In this document: one piece after another, positions 32,068 to 40,522 of the stretch
Layout: each line of letters begins with the position of its first letter
Position numbering within the stretch: position 1 is the first letter of the stretch
Assembly: GCF_003259845.1 (NCBI RefSeq)
Contig: NZ_QLMJ01000005.1
Span: 248,001 to 312,000 of the forward strand
DNA length: 64,000 nt
Direction of reading: 5' to 3'
Source: Actinoplanes lutulentus
GTDB lineage: Bacteria; Actinomycetota; Actinomycetes; Mycobacteriales; Micromonosporaceae
Notes under the pieces: generated by a model
Databases searched by the model: none
Told to the model about the DNA's origin: nothing
Seen by the model: only the letters and a program-made list of their open reading frames with translations
Program-made: the position numbers and the translations under genes

Positions 32068-35040
32068 ATGTTCATGCTCGTCATCGGCGCGGTTCGAGCG
32101 AGAACCGCGCAGGCGTTGACGATTTTCCTTCTGGCCGCGCTCGCCACGGCGGTCGCGGTGGCCGGCCCTTGGTACGCCTTCGCCGCCGCCGGCGATGCTG
32201 CCGAGGCGGACCTGGGTGCGGCCAGTGCGGTCGACCGTGTCGTGTCGGTGCGCACCGGCGCCGACACCCAGGGGCTGGCGGAGGAGGCGTTCACCCGTTT
32301 CACGAGCGACGTGCGGAGCAAGTTGCCGCCCGAGTTCGGCGACCCGATCGTCGGGATCACGGTTCCGCTGAGCGTGCGCGAGGGCTCGTCCACCGCGGCC
32401 ATGGCGGTGGCGCACCGGGACGGGTTCTGCGCGAACGTACGCCTGGAAGGCTCCTGTCCCCAGGCCAAGGGTGAGGTGGCGCTCACCCACGAGGCCGCGC
32501 AGCGGCTCGGGGTGAAAACCGGTGACCAGCTGTCACTGACCAGCTCGATCACGAACCGGCCGCTCGTCGTACGGGTGGTCGCGCTCTACGCCCTGACCGG
32601 CGCGTCCGGGACCTACTGGGCGGGCGAGGTGTTCCGGACCCGGACCCAGATCGACCCGATGTTCACGGTGCTGGCGACGTTCGAGGAACGACCACTCTGG
32701 AACACCACGCTGGTCTACGACGTGGAGCTGCCGACCGCGCTGCTCCGCGGCGACGGTGGTTACGACCTGGCGGCCGTGCTCGCCGCCACCGACACCCAGC
32801 TCACGGCGGCCCGGTTCCGGCTGCAGAGCAACGCGAAACCGCTGCTCCAAACGGTGGCGAAGGATCGCGCCGCCATCCTGAGCGGGGTCCGCGCGGCCGG
32901 CGTACAGACGCTGATCCTCACCTGGTTCGCGGTCGGCCTGGCCGGTTGGTACACGTTGCGCGACCGCCGGGCCGACACGGCGCTGCTCAAGCTGCGCGGC
33001 GTCAGCCGGTTCCGGACGCTGCGGCTGGCCTGGGGGCAGCACGTCGTGCCGCTGCTGCTCGGCGCGGTGATCGGCGTGCCGGCCGGCTATTTCCTGGCCC
33101 GGCTGCTGGCCGGTGCGGTACGCGTGACGCCCGACCGGGCCACCGCGCTGACCCAGAGCGCCGTGGCGGTGGCCGCGGTCCTGATCGGCAGCCTCGTGGT
33201 GCTCGCCGCGGTCGAGGCCGCGATGCTCGGCCGGCCGGTCGCGGCGCTGTTGCAGCGGTCGCTTCCGGGCCGGGGCGACTGGCGGTCCGCGCTCACCGAC
33301 CTGCTGCTGCTCGCGATCGCCGCGGCCGCGATCTACCAGGCCCGCAGCGACGCCACGAACAGCGGGCTCGCCGGGGTCGCACCGGCGCTGGTGGCGCTCG
33401 CGCTCGGGCTGTTGCTGGCCCGGCTGCTGCGCCGGATCGCCGGGCAGGCCGGTTCGATCGCGCTGCGCGCGGGACGCCTGCGCCTCGGCATGGCCGGTCT
33501 CCAGTTCTCCCGGGCGCCCGGCGCCGACCGGGTGTTCACCCTGGTCGTGGTCGCGGTGGCGCTGTTCGTGACGGCGGCCGGCGGCTGGCAGGCGGACCGG
33601 GTCGCCCGCGACGAGCGCAGCGCCGCCGAGCTGGGCGCGACCCGGGTCCTCACCGTGGAGTCGACGAACCGGACCACGCTGCTGCACGCGGTCCGCACCG
33701 CCGACCCGGGCGGCCGGGAGGCGATGGCCGTGGTGCGTAACCGCAACGACGACAACGTGGAGATCCTCGAGGTGGACACCGCCCGGCTCGCCGCGGTGAC
33801 CCTGTGGCGCCCGGAGTACGGCGTACCCACCGTCCTGAAGCCGCTGGAGGACGCACCGGTGGTGATGGCCGGCCGGTTGACCGCCGAGGTGCGCCGGGAC
33901 AGCGTCCCGCCGGTGCAGCTCGCCCTGGTGCTCCAGCACGACGGCACCGGGGCCCGGGTGACCGTCCGCTTCGGCACCCTGAAAGCCGGGGAGCAGAGCG
34001 TCAGCGCGCCGGCCGAGGGTTGTGCCGCGGCGCCCGGCTGCCGGATCGTGCGCTGGGAGGTCACCCTGCCGCCGGACCGCATCGGCCGGTTGAAGCCGGC
34101 GCCGAAAGGCTCGTCCGTCACCGTGCGGAGCCTGACCGGGCTGGACACCGCCGTCCTCGGTGACGTGGCCCGGTGGCGGCCCGGCACCGACGGGGCCAAC
34201 ATGAACATCGCGATCGACGGCGGGCTGCGGATGGCCGCCGACGAGAACTCCACCGAGCTGAAACTGGTCGGCACGGCCGTCTACGCCGCTGACACCCCGA
34301 TGCCGCTGCCGGTGGTGCTGGCCGGGCCGGCCCCGGATCCGTGGCGTTACAACGACCAGCTGCTCAAGTCGTACGGTCCGTCCGCGCCGGTGCGGATCGC
34401 CGGGGTGGTGTCCGGCCTGCCCGCGCTGGGCCAGTCGGGTCTGCTCGCCGATCTGGACTCGATGCGCCGGCTCGCCGCCGACACCGACCCGGGTGGTGAG
34501 TTCCAGGTGTGGCTCGCCGCCGCTGCCCGGCCCGGCCTGATCGCGGACCTCACCGCGGCTGGGGTCACCGTCACCGGCGACCAGTCGGTGACCGACCGCG
34601 CCGAGTGGCTCGGCGCACAGGGACCGGCCGCCGTGGCGCGGTTCGCCCTGATCAACGCGCTGGCCGTGCTGCTGCTCGCGGCCGCCACGATCGCGGTGGC
34701 GGCCACCGTGGACAACCGGTCGCTGGGCGCCCAGCTGCGCGGGCTGCGGGCGCAGGGCCTGTCGGCGCGCATCGCCGTCTCGACCAGTTACGCCGGGACG
34801 GCCGCCCTGCTCGCCGCGGGTCTCGCCACCGGCGTGGTGGCCGCGCTCCTGGCCGTCCCGCTGGCCGGCGGCGTGGTGCCGCCGTTCGCCGACGGCTGGC
34901 AGGTGCTGCCACCACCCGATCCGCTGATCCCGGTGGCGCTCGCCGTCGCGGGGGCTGCCGCTCTGGCGGTGCTCGGCCTGGCCGGATTCCTGGCGGTGTC
35001 CCCGCTGGCCCGTGAGCTGCGTAAGAAGAACATCCGATGA
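32068..35040 (+). CDS. FtsX-like ABC permease, large, first of a pair
   Basis: A 990-residue membrane protein built like MacB/LolC-type permeases with long extracellular domains. Helix 1 (LTIFLLAALATAVAVAGPWY) precedes an extracellular region of about 240 residues. Then come three helices (GVQTLILTWFAVGLAGWYTL; LLLGAVIGVPAGYFLARLL; SAVAVAAVLIGSLVVLAAVE), more helices, a second large extracellular domain and a final FtsX block (ALINALAVLLLAAATIAVAA). The ATG at 32068 is 7 bases after GCGGGGG. It is coupled to the second permease by ATGA. Such permeases move lipoproteins, lipids or peptides, or act as mechanotransmitters; the cargo is unknown. Confidence 0.82.
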   Translation: MFMLVIGAVRARTAQALTIFLLAALATAVAVAGPWYAFAAAGDAAEADLGAASAVDRVVSVRTGADTQGLAEEAFTRFTSDVRSKLPPEFGDPIVGITVPLSVREGSSTAAMAVAHRDGFCANVRLEGSCPQAKGEVALTHEAAQRLGVKTGDQLSLTSSITNRPLVVRVVALYALTGASGTYWAGEVFRTRTQIDPMFTVLATFEERPLWNTTLVYDVELPTALLRGDGGYDLAAVLAATDTQLTAARFRLQSNAKPLLQTVAKDRAAILSGVRAAGVQTLILTWFAVGLAGWYTLRDRRADTALLKLRGVSRFRTLRLAWGQHVVPLLLGAVIGVPAGYFLARLLAGAVRVTPDRATALTQSAVAVAAVLIGSLVVLAAVEAAMLGRPVAALLQRSLPGRGDWRSALTDLLLLAIAAAAIYQARSDATNSGLAGVAPALVALALGLLLARLLRRIAGQAGSIALRAGRLRLGMAGLQFSRAPGADRVFTLVVVAVALFVTAAGGWQADRVARDERSAAELGATRVLTVESTNRTTLLHAVRTADPGGREAMAVVRNRNDDNVEILEVDTARLAAVTLWRPEYGVPTVLKPLEDAPVVMAGRLTAEVRRDSVPPVQLALVLQHDGTGARVTVRFGTLKAGEQSVSAPAEGCAAAPGCRIVRWEVTLPPDRIGRLKPAPKGSSVTVRSLTGLDTAVLGDVARWRPGTDGANMNIAIDGGLRMAADENSTELKLVGTAVYAADTPMPLPVVLAGPAPDPWRYNDQLLKSYGPSAPVRIAGVVSGLPALGQSGLLADLDSMRRLAADTDPGGEFQVWLAAAARPGLIADLTAAGVTVTGDQSVTDRAEWLGAQGPAAVARFALINALAVLLLAAATIAVAATVDNRSLGAQLRGLRAQGLSARIAVSTSYAGTAALLAAGLATGVVAALLAVPLAGGVVPPFADGWQVLPPPDPLIPVALAVAGAAALAVLGLAGFLAVSPLARELRKKNIR

Positions 35041-38036
35041 TCAACGTGGTTCTCGCGATGATCTGGTCCCGGCGCGGCCAGGCCGTCACCCTCGCCCTGC
35101 TGGCGATGCTCGCTGTCGTCTCGTCGGTCGCCGCCCCGGCGTACCTGCTCGCTGTGGAACGTGCGGTGGCGAAGGGACAGATCGAGACGGCCGACCTCGA
35201 CGAGCTGCGGTTCCAGCTGCGGGCCGCGAGCGACGCCACGGCCGCCGACCAGACCGGCGCGACCGTCGACATCAGCTCGGCCGGCGCGGCGCTCGACGCG
35301 ATGACCGGCTTCTCCTTCATCTACTCCGAGGAGATGCCGGCGGTCGGGCTCGAGCCGAACGACATGTTCCCGTCCCGGGTCGTGTTCCGCCAGGACGTCT
35401 GCGAGCATCTGGTGCTGGTCGCCGGGCGCTGCGTGTCTGGCGAGGGTGACGTGCTGATCGGCGCGGCGAGCGCGAAACGGCTGATGCTGAAACCCGGCGA
35501 CGCGTTCGAGCTGCGGGCGGCACAGATCAAGGGTGATACCCGGCCGCCGACCTGGGTCGCGGGCGCCGAGCCGAAGACGTACATGATCGCCGGCACCTAC
35601 CGGGTGCCGAACCCGTCGGAGTTCTACTGGGGAACGCACGGCTACTTCATCAGCGGGCCGTTCATCGGGCCCGGCGAGCCGGTCTTCACTACGAAGACCA
35701 CGCTCAACGCGGTCCAGCGGACCCTCTCGATCGCGGCGATCGACGGCTTCGCGGACCCGGGCACGCTCGACATCGACCGGCTCGACACGGTCCGGGCCGA
35801 CCTCGCGGCGCTGGAGTCCGTCACCGAAGCGGTCTCCGGGATCAATCTGGACACCGGTATCCCACGGCTGTTCGAGCGGATCGAGAGCGGACGGGCGGAG
35901 GCGCGGTTACTCGTACCCGTGCTGGCTCTTCCTCTTGTGCTGCTCGCCTGTTTCAGCATCTATCTGACAGTGGGTCATGGCGCCGAGGGGCGCCGGGACG
36001 AGATCGCCGTGGTGGCGCTCCGCGGCTCCCGATGGTGGACCCGCTGGTGGCTGGCGACCGGGGAGAGCCTCGCCGCGGTGCTGGCCGGCGCTCTGGCCGG
36101 CTGCGTCGCGGGCCAGCTGCTGGTGAACGCGGTGTCGGCGGCGATCTTCCCGGGCGCCGGCGCCGATCCCACGCTCTCCTCACTGCGGTACGCGCCGGCC
36201 GCCACCCTGGTCGCGCTGGCCGCGGCGCTGCTGGCCCAGCGCGGACCACTGCTGAGCCCGGTGTCCGCGCTGCTGCAGCGGACCACCCGCAACCGGCGTC
36301 CGATCCCGGTGATCGAGGCGGTGGTCCTGGTGCTGGCGGTGCTCGCCGGGGTGCAGCTCTACCTCTCCGACGGCTCGCTGGACGGGCTCGGCACGTTCGC
36401 GCCGGCCCTGGTCATGCTGGCGCTCGCCCTGCTCGCCGCCCGGGCCGTGCTTCCGCTGGTCAGCCGTTACGCGGGCCGGGCGCTGCATCGCGGCCGGCTG
36501 GGTGCCGGGCTGGCCGGTCTGCAGCTGTCCCGCCGCCCCGGCGCGGGCCGGCTCTTCGCGCTGCTGGCGGCGGCCGCGGCGGTGGCCGGGTTCGCGACCT
36601 GCGCGGTCGACACGGCCTCGCAGGGCCGGGAGGTCGAGGCGCGGCTCGGCACCGGCGCCGACCGGGTGCTGCGCATCGAGACCGGCCCCGAGCCGACGCT
36701 GTCCCGGCGCCGCCTGCTCGACGCGGTCCGCACTGTCGACCCGGAAGGCCGGTTCGCGATGGCGGTGGCCGAGCTGCCCAGCGGCGGCAGCGCCGGGGTG
36801 CCCGGGCTCGCTGTGGACTCGTCGCGTCTCGCCGCGGTGGCCTCCTGGCCGGCCGGTGGGCCGGCCATCGCCGAGGTGGCGGCGAAACTACGCCCGGAGG
36901 CGGCGGAACGACCGTCGTTCAAGGACGACGAGATCGTCGTCGACGTGACGCTCAGTGAGATCGCGCGGGACCGGCGGCTGCTGCTCGGGATCGCTGTCTC
37001 CTCGCAGGCCGGCCTCGGCGAGACGATCGTGGAGATCGGGGTGTTGAAAGCCGGCCGTAACACCTACCGGCAGCCGCTCTCGCTCTGCGCGAAGGGATGC
37101 TGGATCAACGGCATCGGCATCTCCGGCCTGGGCAAGGCGACCGAGACCACCGGCAAGGTCGTCATCAATGACGTGAGCGGAATTCCGCTGTCCAACGGTT
37201 GGTGGGCCTCACAAAAAGCCCAGATAACCACGGAGAGCAGCATCGTCATCAACGCCAGCGTCCGTGCCGCCCCGGCCGGGACCGCCTGGGTCCGGCCCAA
37301 GGCGACCCCGACCCCTGTGCCCCTTGCGTACGCCGGAGCGGGGCCGCCGGGTGGTGTGATCACCAGCCTGGGCGGCGACCCGATCCCGATCACCGGGGTC
37401 GCGTCGTTGCCGGCCGTGCCACGGGCCGGGCGTAATGCCGTACTCATGGATCTGGAACTTGCCGACCGCCTGGCGGTGGATGGTCACGGAGCGCAATCAC
37501 CGCAGGTTTGGCTCGGTCCGGAGGCGCCCGCCGACATCGTCGAGCGGATCTCCGAGCAGGGCCTGACGGTGCTGGGTGACACCGACGCGGCGCAGGTGCG
37601 GGAACGGCTTGATCGGCAGGGGCCGGCGCTCGCGCTGACGTTCCACATCCTGGCCGGGGTGCTCGCGATCCTGCTCGGGGCGGGTGCGCTGGTGCTGACC
37701 GTCGCGGTGGACCGGGACCGGCGGGCCGGCGACCTGTCGGCGCTGCGGGCACAGGGTCTGCCGGCGCGGGTGGTCCGGCGGGCGACACTCTGGACCTATC
37801 CGGTGCTGGTCGGGTTCGCCGTGGTGACCGGTCTGCTGGTCGGCGTGGCGACCTGGTGGCTGACCGGCTGGGCGTTGCCGCTGGCCGGTCTGACGCCGCC
37901 GGACCTGCCGATGCCGGGCCTGCCGCGTCTGCCGGTGCTGCTCGCGGTGGCCGGCCTGGTGCTCGCGGTGTTCGTGGTGGTGGCTCTCGCCGGTGGGCGT
38001 GATCTGTGGAGACGGACCGAGAAGGGGTTGTCGTGA
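35037..38036 (+). CDS. FtsX-like ABC permease, large, second of a pair
   Basis: A 999-residue permease with the same plan as its upstream partner: helix 1 (AVTLALLAMLAVVSSVAAPAY), an extracellular domain, an FtsX block (LVPVLALPLVLLACFSIYLTV; RWWLATGESLAAVLAGALAG), a middle set of helices, a second extracellular domain and a C-terminal block (LTFHILAGVLAILLGAGALV; GLPRLPVLLAVAGLVLAVFV). The ATG overlaps the previous stop, and its own stop overlaps the ATPase start. The two permeases probably form a heterodimer. Confidence 0.82.
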   Translation: MINVVLAMIWSRRGQAVTLALLAMLAVVSSVAAPAYLLAVERAVAKGQIETADLDELRFQLRAASDATAADQTGATVDISSAGAALDAMTGFSFIYSEEMPAVGLEPNDMFPSRVVFRQDVCEHLVLVAGRCVSGEGDVLIGAASAKRLMLKPGDAFELRAAQIKGDTRPPTWVAGAEPKTYMIAGTYRVPNPSEFYWGTHGYFISGPFIGPGEPVFTTKTTLNAVQRTLSIAAIDGFADPGTLDIDRLDTVRADLAALESVTEAVSGINLDTGIPRLFERIESGRAEARLLVPVLALPLVLLACFSIYLTVGHGAEGRRDEIAVVALRGSRWWTRWWLATGESLAAVLAGALAGCVAGQLLVNAVSAAIFPGAGADPTLSSLRYAPAATLVALAAALLAQRGPLLSPVSALLQRTTRNRRPIPVIEAVVLVLAVLAGVQLYLSDGSLDGLGTFAPALVMLALALLAARAVLPLVSRYAGRALHRGRLGAGLAGLQLSRRPGAGRLFALLAAAAAVAGFATCAVDTASQGREVEARLGTGADRVLRIETGPEPTLSRRRLLDAVRTVDPEGRFAMAVAELPSGGSAGVPGLAVDSSRLAAVASWPAGGPAIAEVAAKLRPEAAERPSFKDDEIVVDVTLSEIARDRRLLLGIAVSSQAGLGETIVEIGVLKAGRNTYRQPLSLCAKGCWINGIGISGLGKATETTGKVVINDVSGIPLSNGWWASQKAQITTESSIVINASVRAAPAGTAWVRPKATPTPVPLAYAGAGPPGGVITSLGGDPIPITGVASLPAVPRAGRNAVLMDLELADRLAVDGHGAQSPQVWLGPEAPADIVERISEQGLTVLGDTDAAQVRERLDRQGPALALTFHILAGVLAILLGAGALVLTVAVDRDRRAGDLSALRAQGLPARVVRRATLWTYPVLVGFAVVTGLLVGVATWWLTGWALPLAGLTPPDLPMPGLPRLPVLLAVAGLVLAVFVVVALAGGRDLWRRTEKGLS

Positions 38037-38683
38037 CGACGTTGACGGTGGAGGCGGCCGAGCTCGCCCATGGCGCGGGCGCACCGGTGCTGAGCGGGGT
38101 GACCGTGACCGCGAGGCCCGGTGAGTTGCTGGCGGTCACCGGTACCTCCGGCGCGGGCAAGACCACCCTGCTCAGCGCGATGGCCGGGCTGCTCACGCCG
38201 CGATCCGGGACGGTGACCGTCGACGGGACGGCGCTCGGCGACCGGGACCAGGCGGTGGCCCGGGGCGTGGTGCTGATCCCGCAGGAGAACGGGCTGGCCG
38301 CGATCCTGACGGCGGCGGAGAACATCGCGGTCGCGGTGATCGCCACCGGCGGCACCCCGGCCGACGCCCGGCGGCGCACCGCCGAGTCCCTGGACGCGCT
38401 CGGCCTCTCCGGGCAGGCCAATCAGCTCATCGACGAGCTCTCCGGCGGTCAGCAGCAGCGTACGGCGATCGCCCGCGGCCTGGCACTGCGTGGCGACGTG
38501 CTGCTCGCCGACGAGGTGACCAGCGAGCTGGACGCGGCGAACCGGCAGAAGGTGATCGACCTGCTGCGCGCCGAGGCGGATCGGGGTGTGGCAGTGGTTC
38601 TGGCCACCCACGACCCGGAGACGGCGGCTGCCTGCGACCGTGAGGTGCACCTCGCCGACGGCGTCCTCAGCTTCCGGGAATGA
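38033..38683 (+). CDS. ABC transporter ATPase of the FtsX-like system
   Basis: A 216-residue nucleotide-binding protein of the LolD/MacB type. Walker A is GTSGAGKTTLL (about residues 40-50), the Q-loop is IPQENG, the signature LSGGQQQRTAIARGLA is intact, Walker B is VLLADEVTSELD and the H-loop His is in VVLATHDPE. The GTG at 38033 overlaps the stop of the second permease (GTGA) and follows GAAGGGG. It should energise the permease pair. Its last 17 bases overlap a convergent ATPase gene. Confidence 0.9.
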   Translation: MTTLTVEAAELAHGAGAPVLSGVTVTARPGELLAVTGTSGAGKTTLLSAMAGLLTPRSGTVTVDGTALGDRDQAVARGVVLIPQENGLAAILTAAENIAVAVIATGGTPADARRRTAESLDALGLSGQANQLIDELSGGQQQRTAIARGLALRGDVLLADEVTSELDAANRQKVIDLLRAEADRGVAVVLATHDPETAAACDREVHLADGVLSFRE

Positions 38684-39494
38684 GTGTCACTTCGCCGTCG
38701 ATGTTCTGCACCGTGAAGAGCGTCCCCGGCGGGTAGGAGCCGAGAACCTCGGGCGGCAGCTGCACGGTCCCGTCGCCGGCCACCACCGCGAAATCCTGCC
38801 CGTCGCGGCCCTCGGCACCGACCCGGCCGTCCCGGATCGTCACGGCCCGCCCGAGCCGGGCGCCCACCTCGTTGTCGTGGGTGACCACCACGATCGTGGT
38901 GTGCCGTTCCTGATTCACCGTTTCGAGTGCGTCCAGCACCTCGTCGCGGCCCGCGGTGTCGAGCCGGCTGGTCGGCTCGTCGACCAGGAGCAGCCCCGGA
39001 CCGGCGGCGACACCGACCGCGAGCGCGGCGCGCTGGCGGCCGCCGGGGGTGAGGTCGGCGAGCCGGCGCCGGCCCTGACCGGGCAGGCCGACCAGATCGA
39101 GGATGCGGTCCGGGTCGTCGAGCTGGATGCCCCGGGTGTGCGCGGCGCGGCGCTGGGCCAGCCAGATGTTGCGGTGCAGGGACGCGTACGGCAACAGGTT
39201 GCGTGCCGCGCCCTGCAGGACGACGCCGATCTCGGTGCCCCGCAGCCGGGAGATCTCGCCGTCGGAGAGTTTGCCCATGTCGTACGTGCCCACGTTGATC
39301 CGGCCGGCGGACGGGCGCATCAGCCCGGACAGCAGCGCGATCAGCGTCGACTTGCCGGAGCCGGACGGCCCGACCAGGGCGAGTGTCTCGCCCGGAGCGA
39401 TGGAGAGATCGACACCCGCCAGCGCCACCACGTCGCCGGCTTCGGCGCGATAGATGTGCACCACCCGGCGGCAGGCCACGGCCAGTCCGTTCAT
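38667..39494 (-). CDS. Second ABC ATPase with a degenerate signature motif
   Basis: A 275-residue LolD-type ATPase encoded on the opposite strand, overlapping the first ATPase gene by 17 bases. Walker A is GPSGSGKSTLI, the Q-loop region is VVLQGAARN and Walker B is LLLVDEPTSRLD with H-loop TVVVTHD-like sequence. The signature reads LTPGGRQRAALAV instead of LSGGQ. An extension of about 45 residues after the core ends in VTLIPGS. The ATG at 39494 is preceded by only a weak ribosome site. It may pair with the first ATPase as an asymmetric dimer for the two permeases; this is inference. Confidence 0.82.
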   Translation of the reverse strand: MNGLAVACRRVVHIYRAEAGDVVALAGVDLSIAPGETLALVGPSGSGKSTLIALLSGLMRPSAGRINVGTYDMGKLSDGEISRLRGTEIGVVLQGAARNLLPYASLHRNIWLAQRRAAHTRGIQLDDPDRILDLVGLPGQGRRRLADLTPGGRQRAALAVGVAAGPGLLLVDEPTSRLDTAGRDEVLDALETVNQERHTTIVVVTHDNEVGARLGRAVTIRDGRVGAEGRDGQDFAVVAGDGTVQLPPEVLGSYPPGTLFTVQNIDGEVTLIPGS

Positions 39495-39540
39495 GACGCC
39501 CAAACTAATCAACATGCGCAACTATGAATAGGGTGTCACC

Positions 39541-40479
39541 GTGCGCGACATCGCCGTTTTCACCGGATCAGCTCATCCTGAACTCGCCGCCGAGATCTGC
39601 GAGCACCTCGGTGTTCCGCTCAATCCGACTCGGATCTCCCGGTTCGCCAACGACTGCATCGAGGTGCAGCTGCAGGGCAACTGCCGGGAACGGGACGTCT
39701 TTCTGATCCAGCCGCTCTCCCCGCCGACCCAGGAGCACCTCGCTGAGCTGCTCTTCATGCTCGACGCCGCCCGTGGGGCGTCAGCCGGACGGATCACCGT
39801 GGTCCTGCCGCATTACGCGTACGCACGCAGCGACAAGAAGGACGCGCCCCGCATCTCCATAGGGGGCCGTCTCGTCGCCGACCTGCTCACCACCGCCGGT
39901 GCCGACCGGGTGCTCGCGATGACCCTGCACTCGCCGCAGGTGCACGGCTTCTTCAACATCCCGGTCGACCACCTGCACGCGCTGCGCGAGCTGGCCAACC
40001 ACTTCCGCCGGTACAACCTGGAGAACGCCGTCGTGGTCTCACCGGACCTCGGCAACGCCAAGGAGGCGGCCGCGTTCGCCCGGATGCTCGGCATCGAGGT
40101 GGCGGCCGGCGCGAAGCAGCGGTTCGCCGACGACAAGGTCGTGATCAGCTCGGTGATCGGTGAGGTCGCCGACCGGGACGTGATCGTCCTGGACGACGAG
40201 ATCGCGAAGGGCAGCACGGTCTTCGAGCTGCTGGCCCGGCTCCGCGAGCGCAACGTCCGCAGCGTCCGGGTGGCCTGTACGCACGGGCTCTTCACCGGTG
40301 ACGCGGTGCAGCGGCTCTCCGCGGAGAAGGAGATCGAGGAGATCGTCTGCACCAACACGGTGCCGATCCCGGTGGCCAACCACACCGACAAACTGACGAT
40401 CCTGTCGGTCGCGCCGGCTCTCGCGGAGGCGATGCGCCGCATCCACAACGGTGAATCGGTGAGCGCGCTTTTCGGGTAG
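39541..40479 (+). CDS. Ribose-phosphate pyrophosphokinase-like protein, divergent
   Basis: A 312-residue PRPP synthetase homologue, which would make phosphoribosyl pyrophosphate from ribose 5-phosphate and ATP. The ATP flexible loop reads YARSDKKDAPRISIGGRLVADLL and the catalytic loop AGAKQRFADDK keeps Lys and Arg. The PRPP-binding loop reads VIVLDDEIAKGSTVFE, while the usual housekeeping form is DDMIDTGGT. FFNIPVDHLHALREL replaces the normal DNVFG region. These changes suggest a paralogue, not the housekeeping Prs. The GTG start at 39541 lies 46 bases from the divergent ATPase gene. Confidence 0.82.
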   Translation: MRDIAVFTGSAHPELAAEICEHLGVPLNPTRISRFANDCIEVQLQGNCRERDVFLIQPLSPPTQEHLAELLFMLDAARGASAGRITVVLPHYAYARSDKKDAPRISIGGRLVADLLTTAGADRVLAMTLHSPQVHGFFNIPVDHLHALRELANHFRRYNLENAVVVSPDLGNAKEAAAFARMLGIEVAAGAKQRFADDKVVISSVIGEVADRDVIVLDDEIAKGSTVFELLARLRERNVRSVRVACTHGLFTGDAVQRLSAEKEIEEIVCTNTVPIPVANHTDKLTILSVAPALAEAMRRIHNGESVSALFG

Positions 40480-40522
40480 AAATCCCGCGAACCGCCCTCA
40501 CAAAGCTGATCCAACGCGAATC

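Noticed and set aside
38667..38683. Frameshift or misassembly where the two ATPase genes overlap
   Set aside because: Both proteins end normally after complete domains; a 17-base convergent overlap is common in compact genomes.
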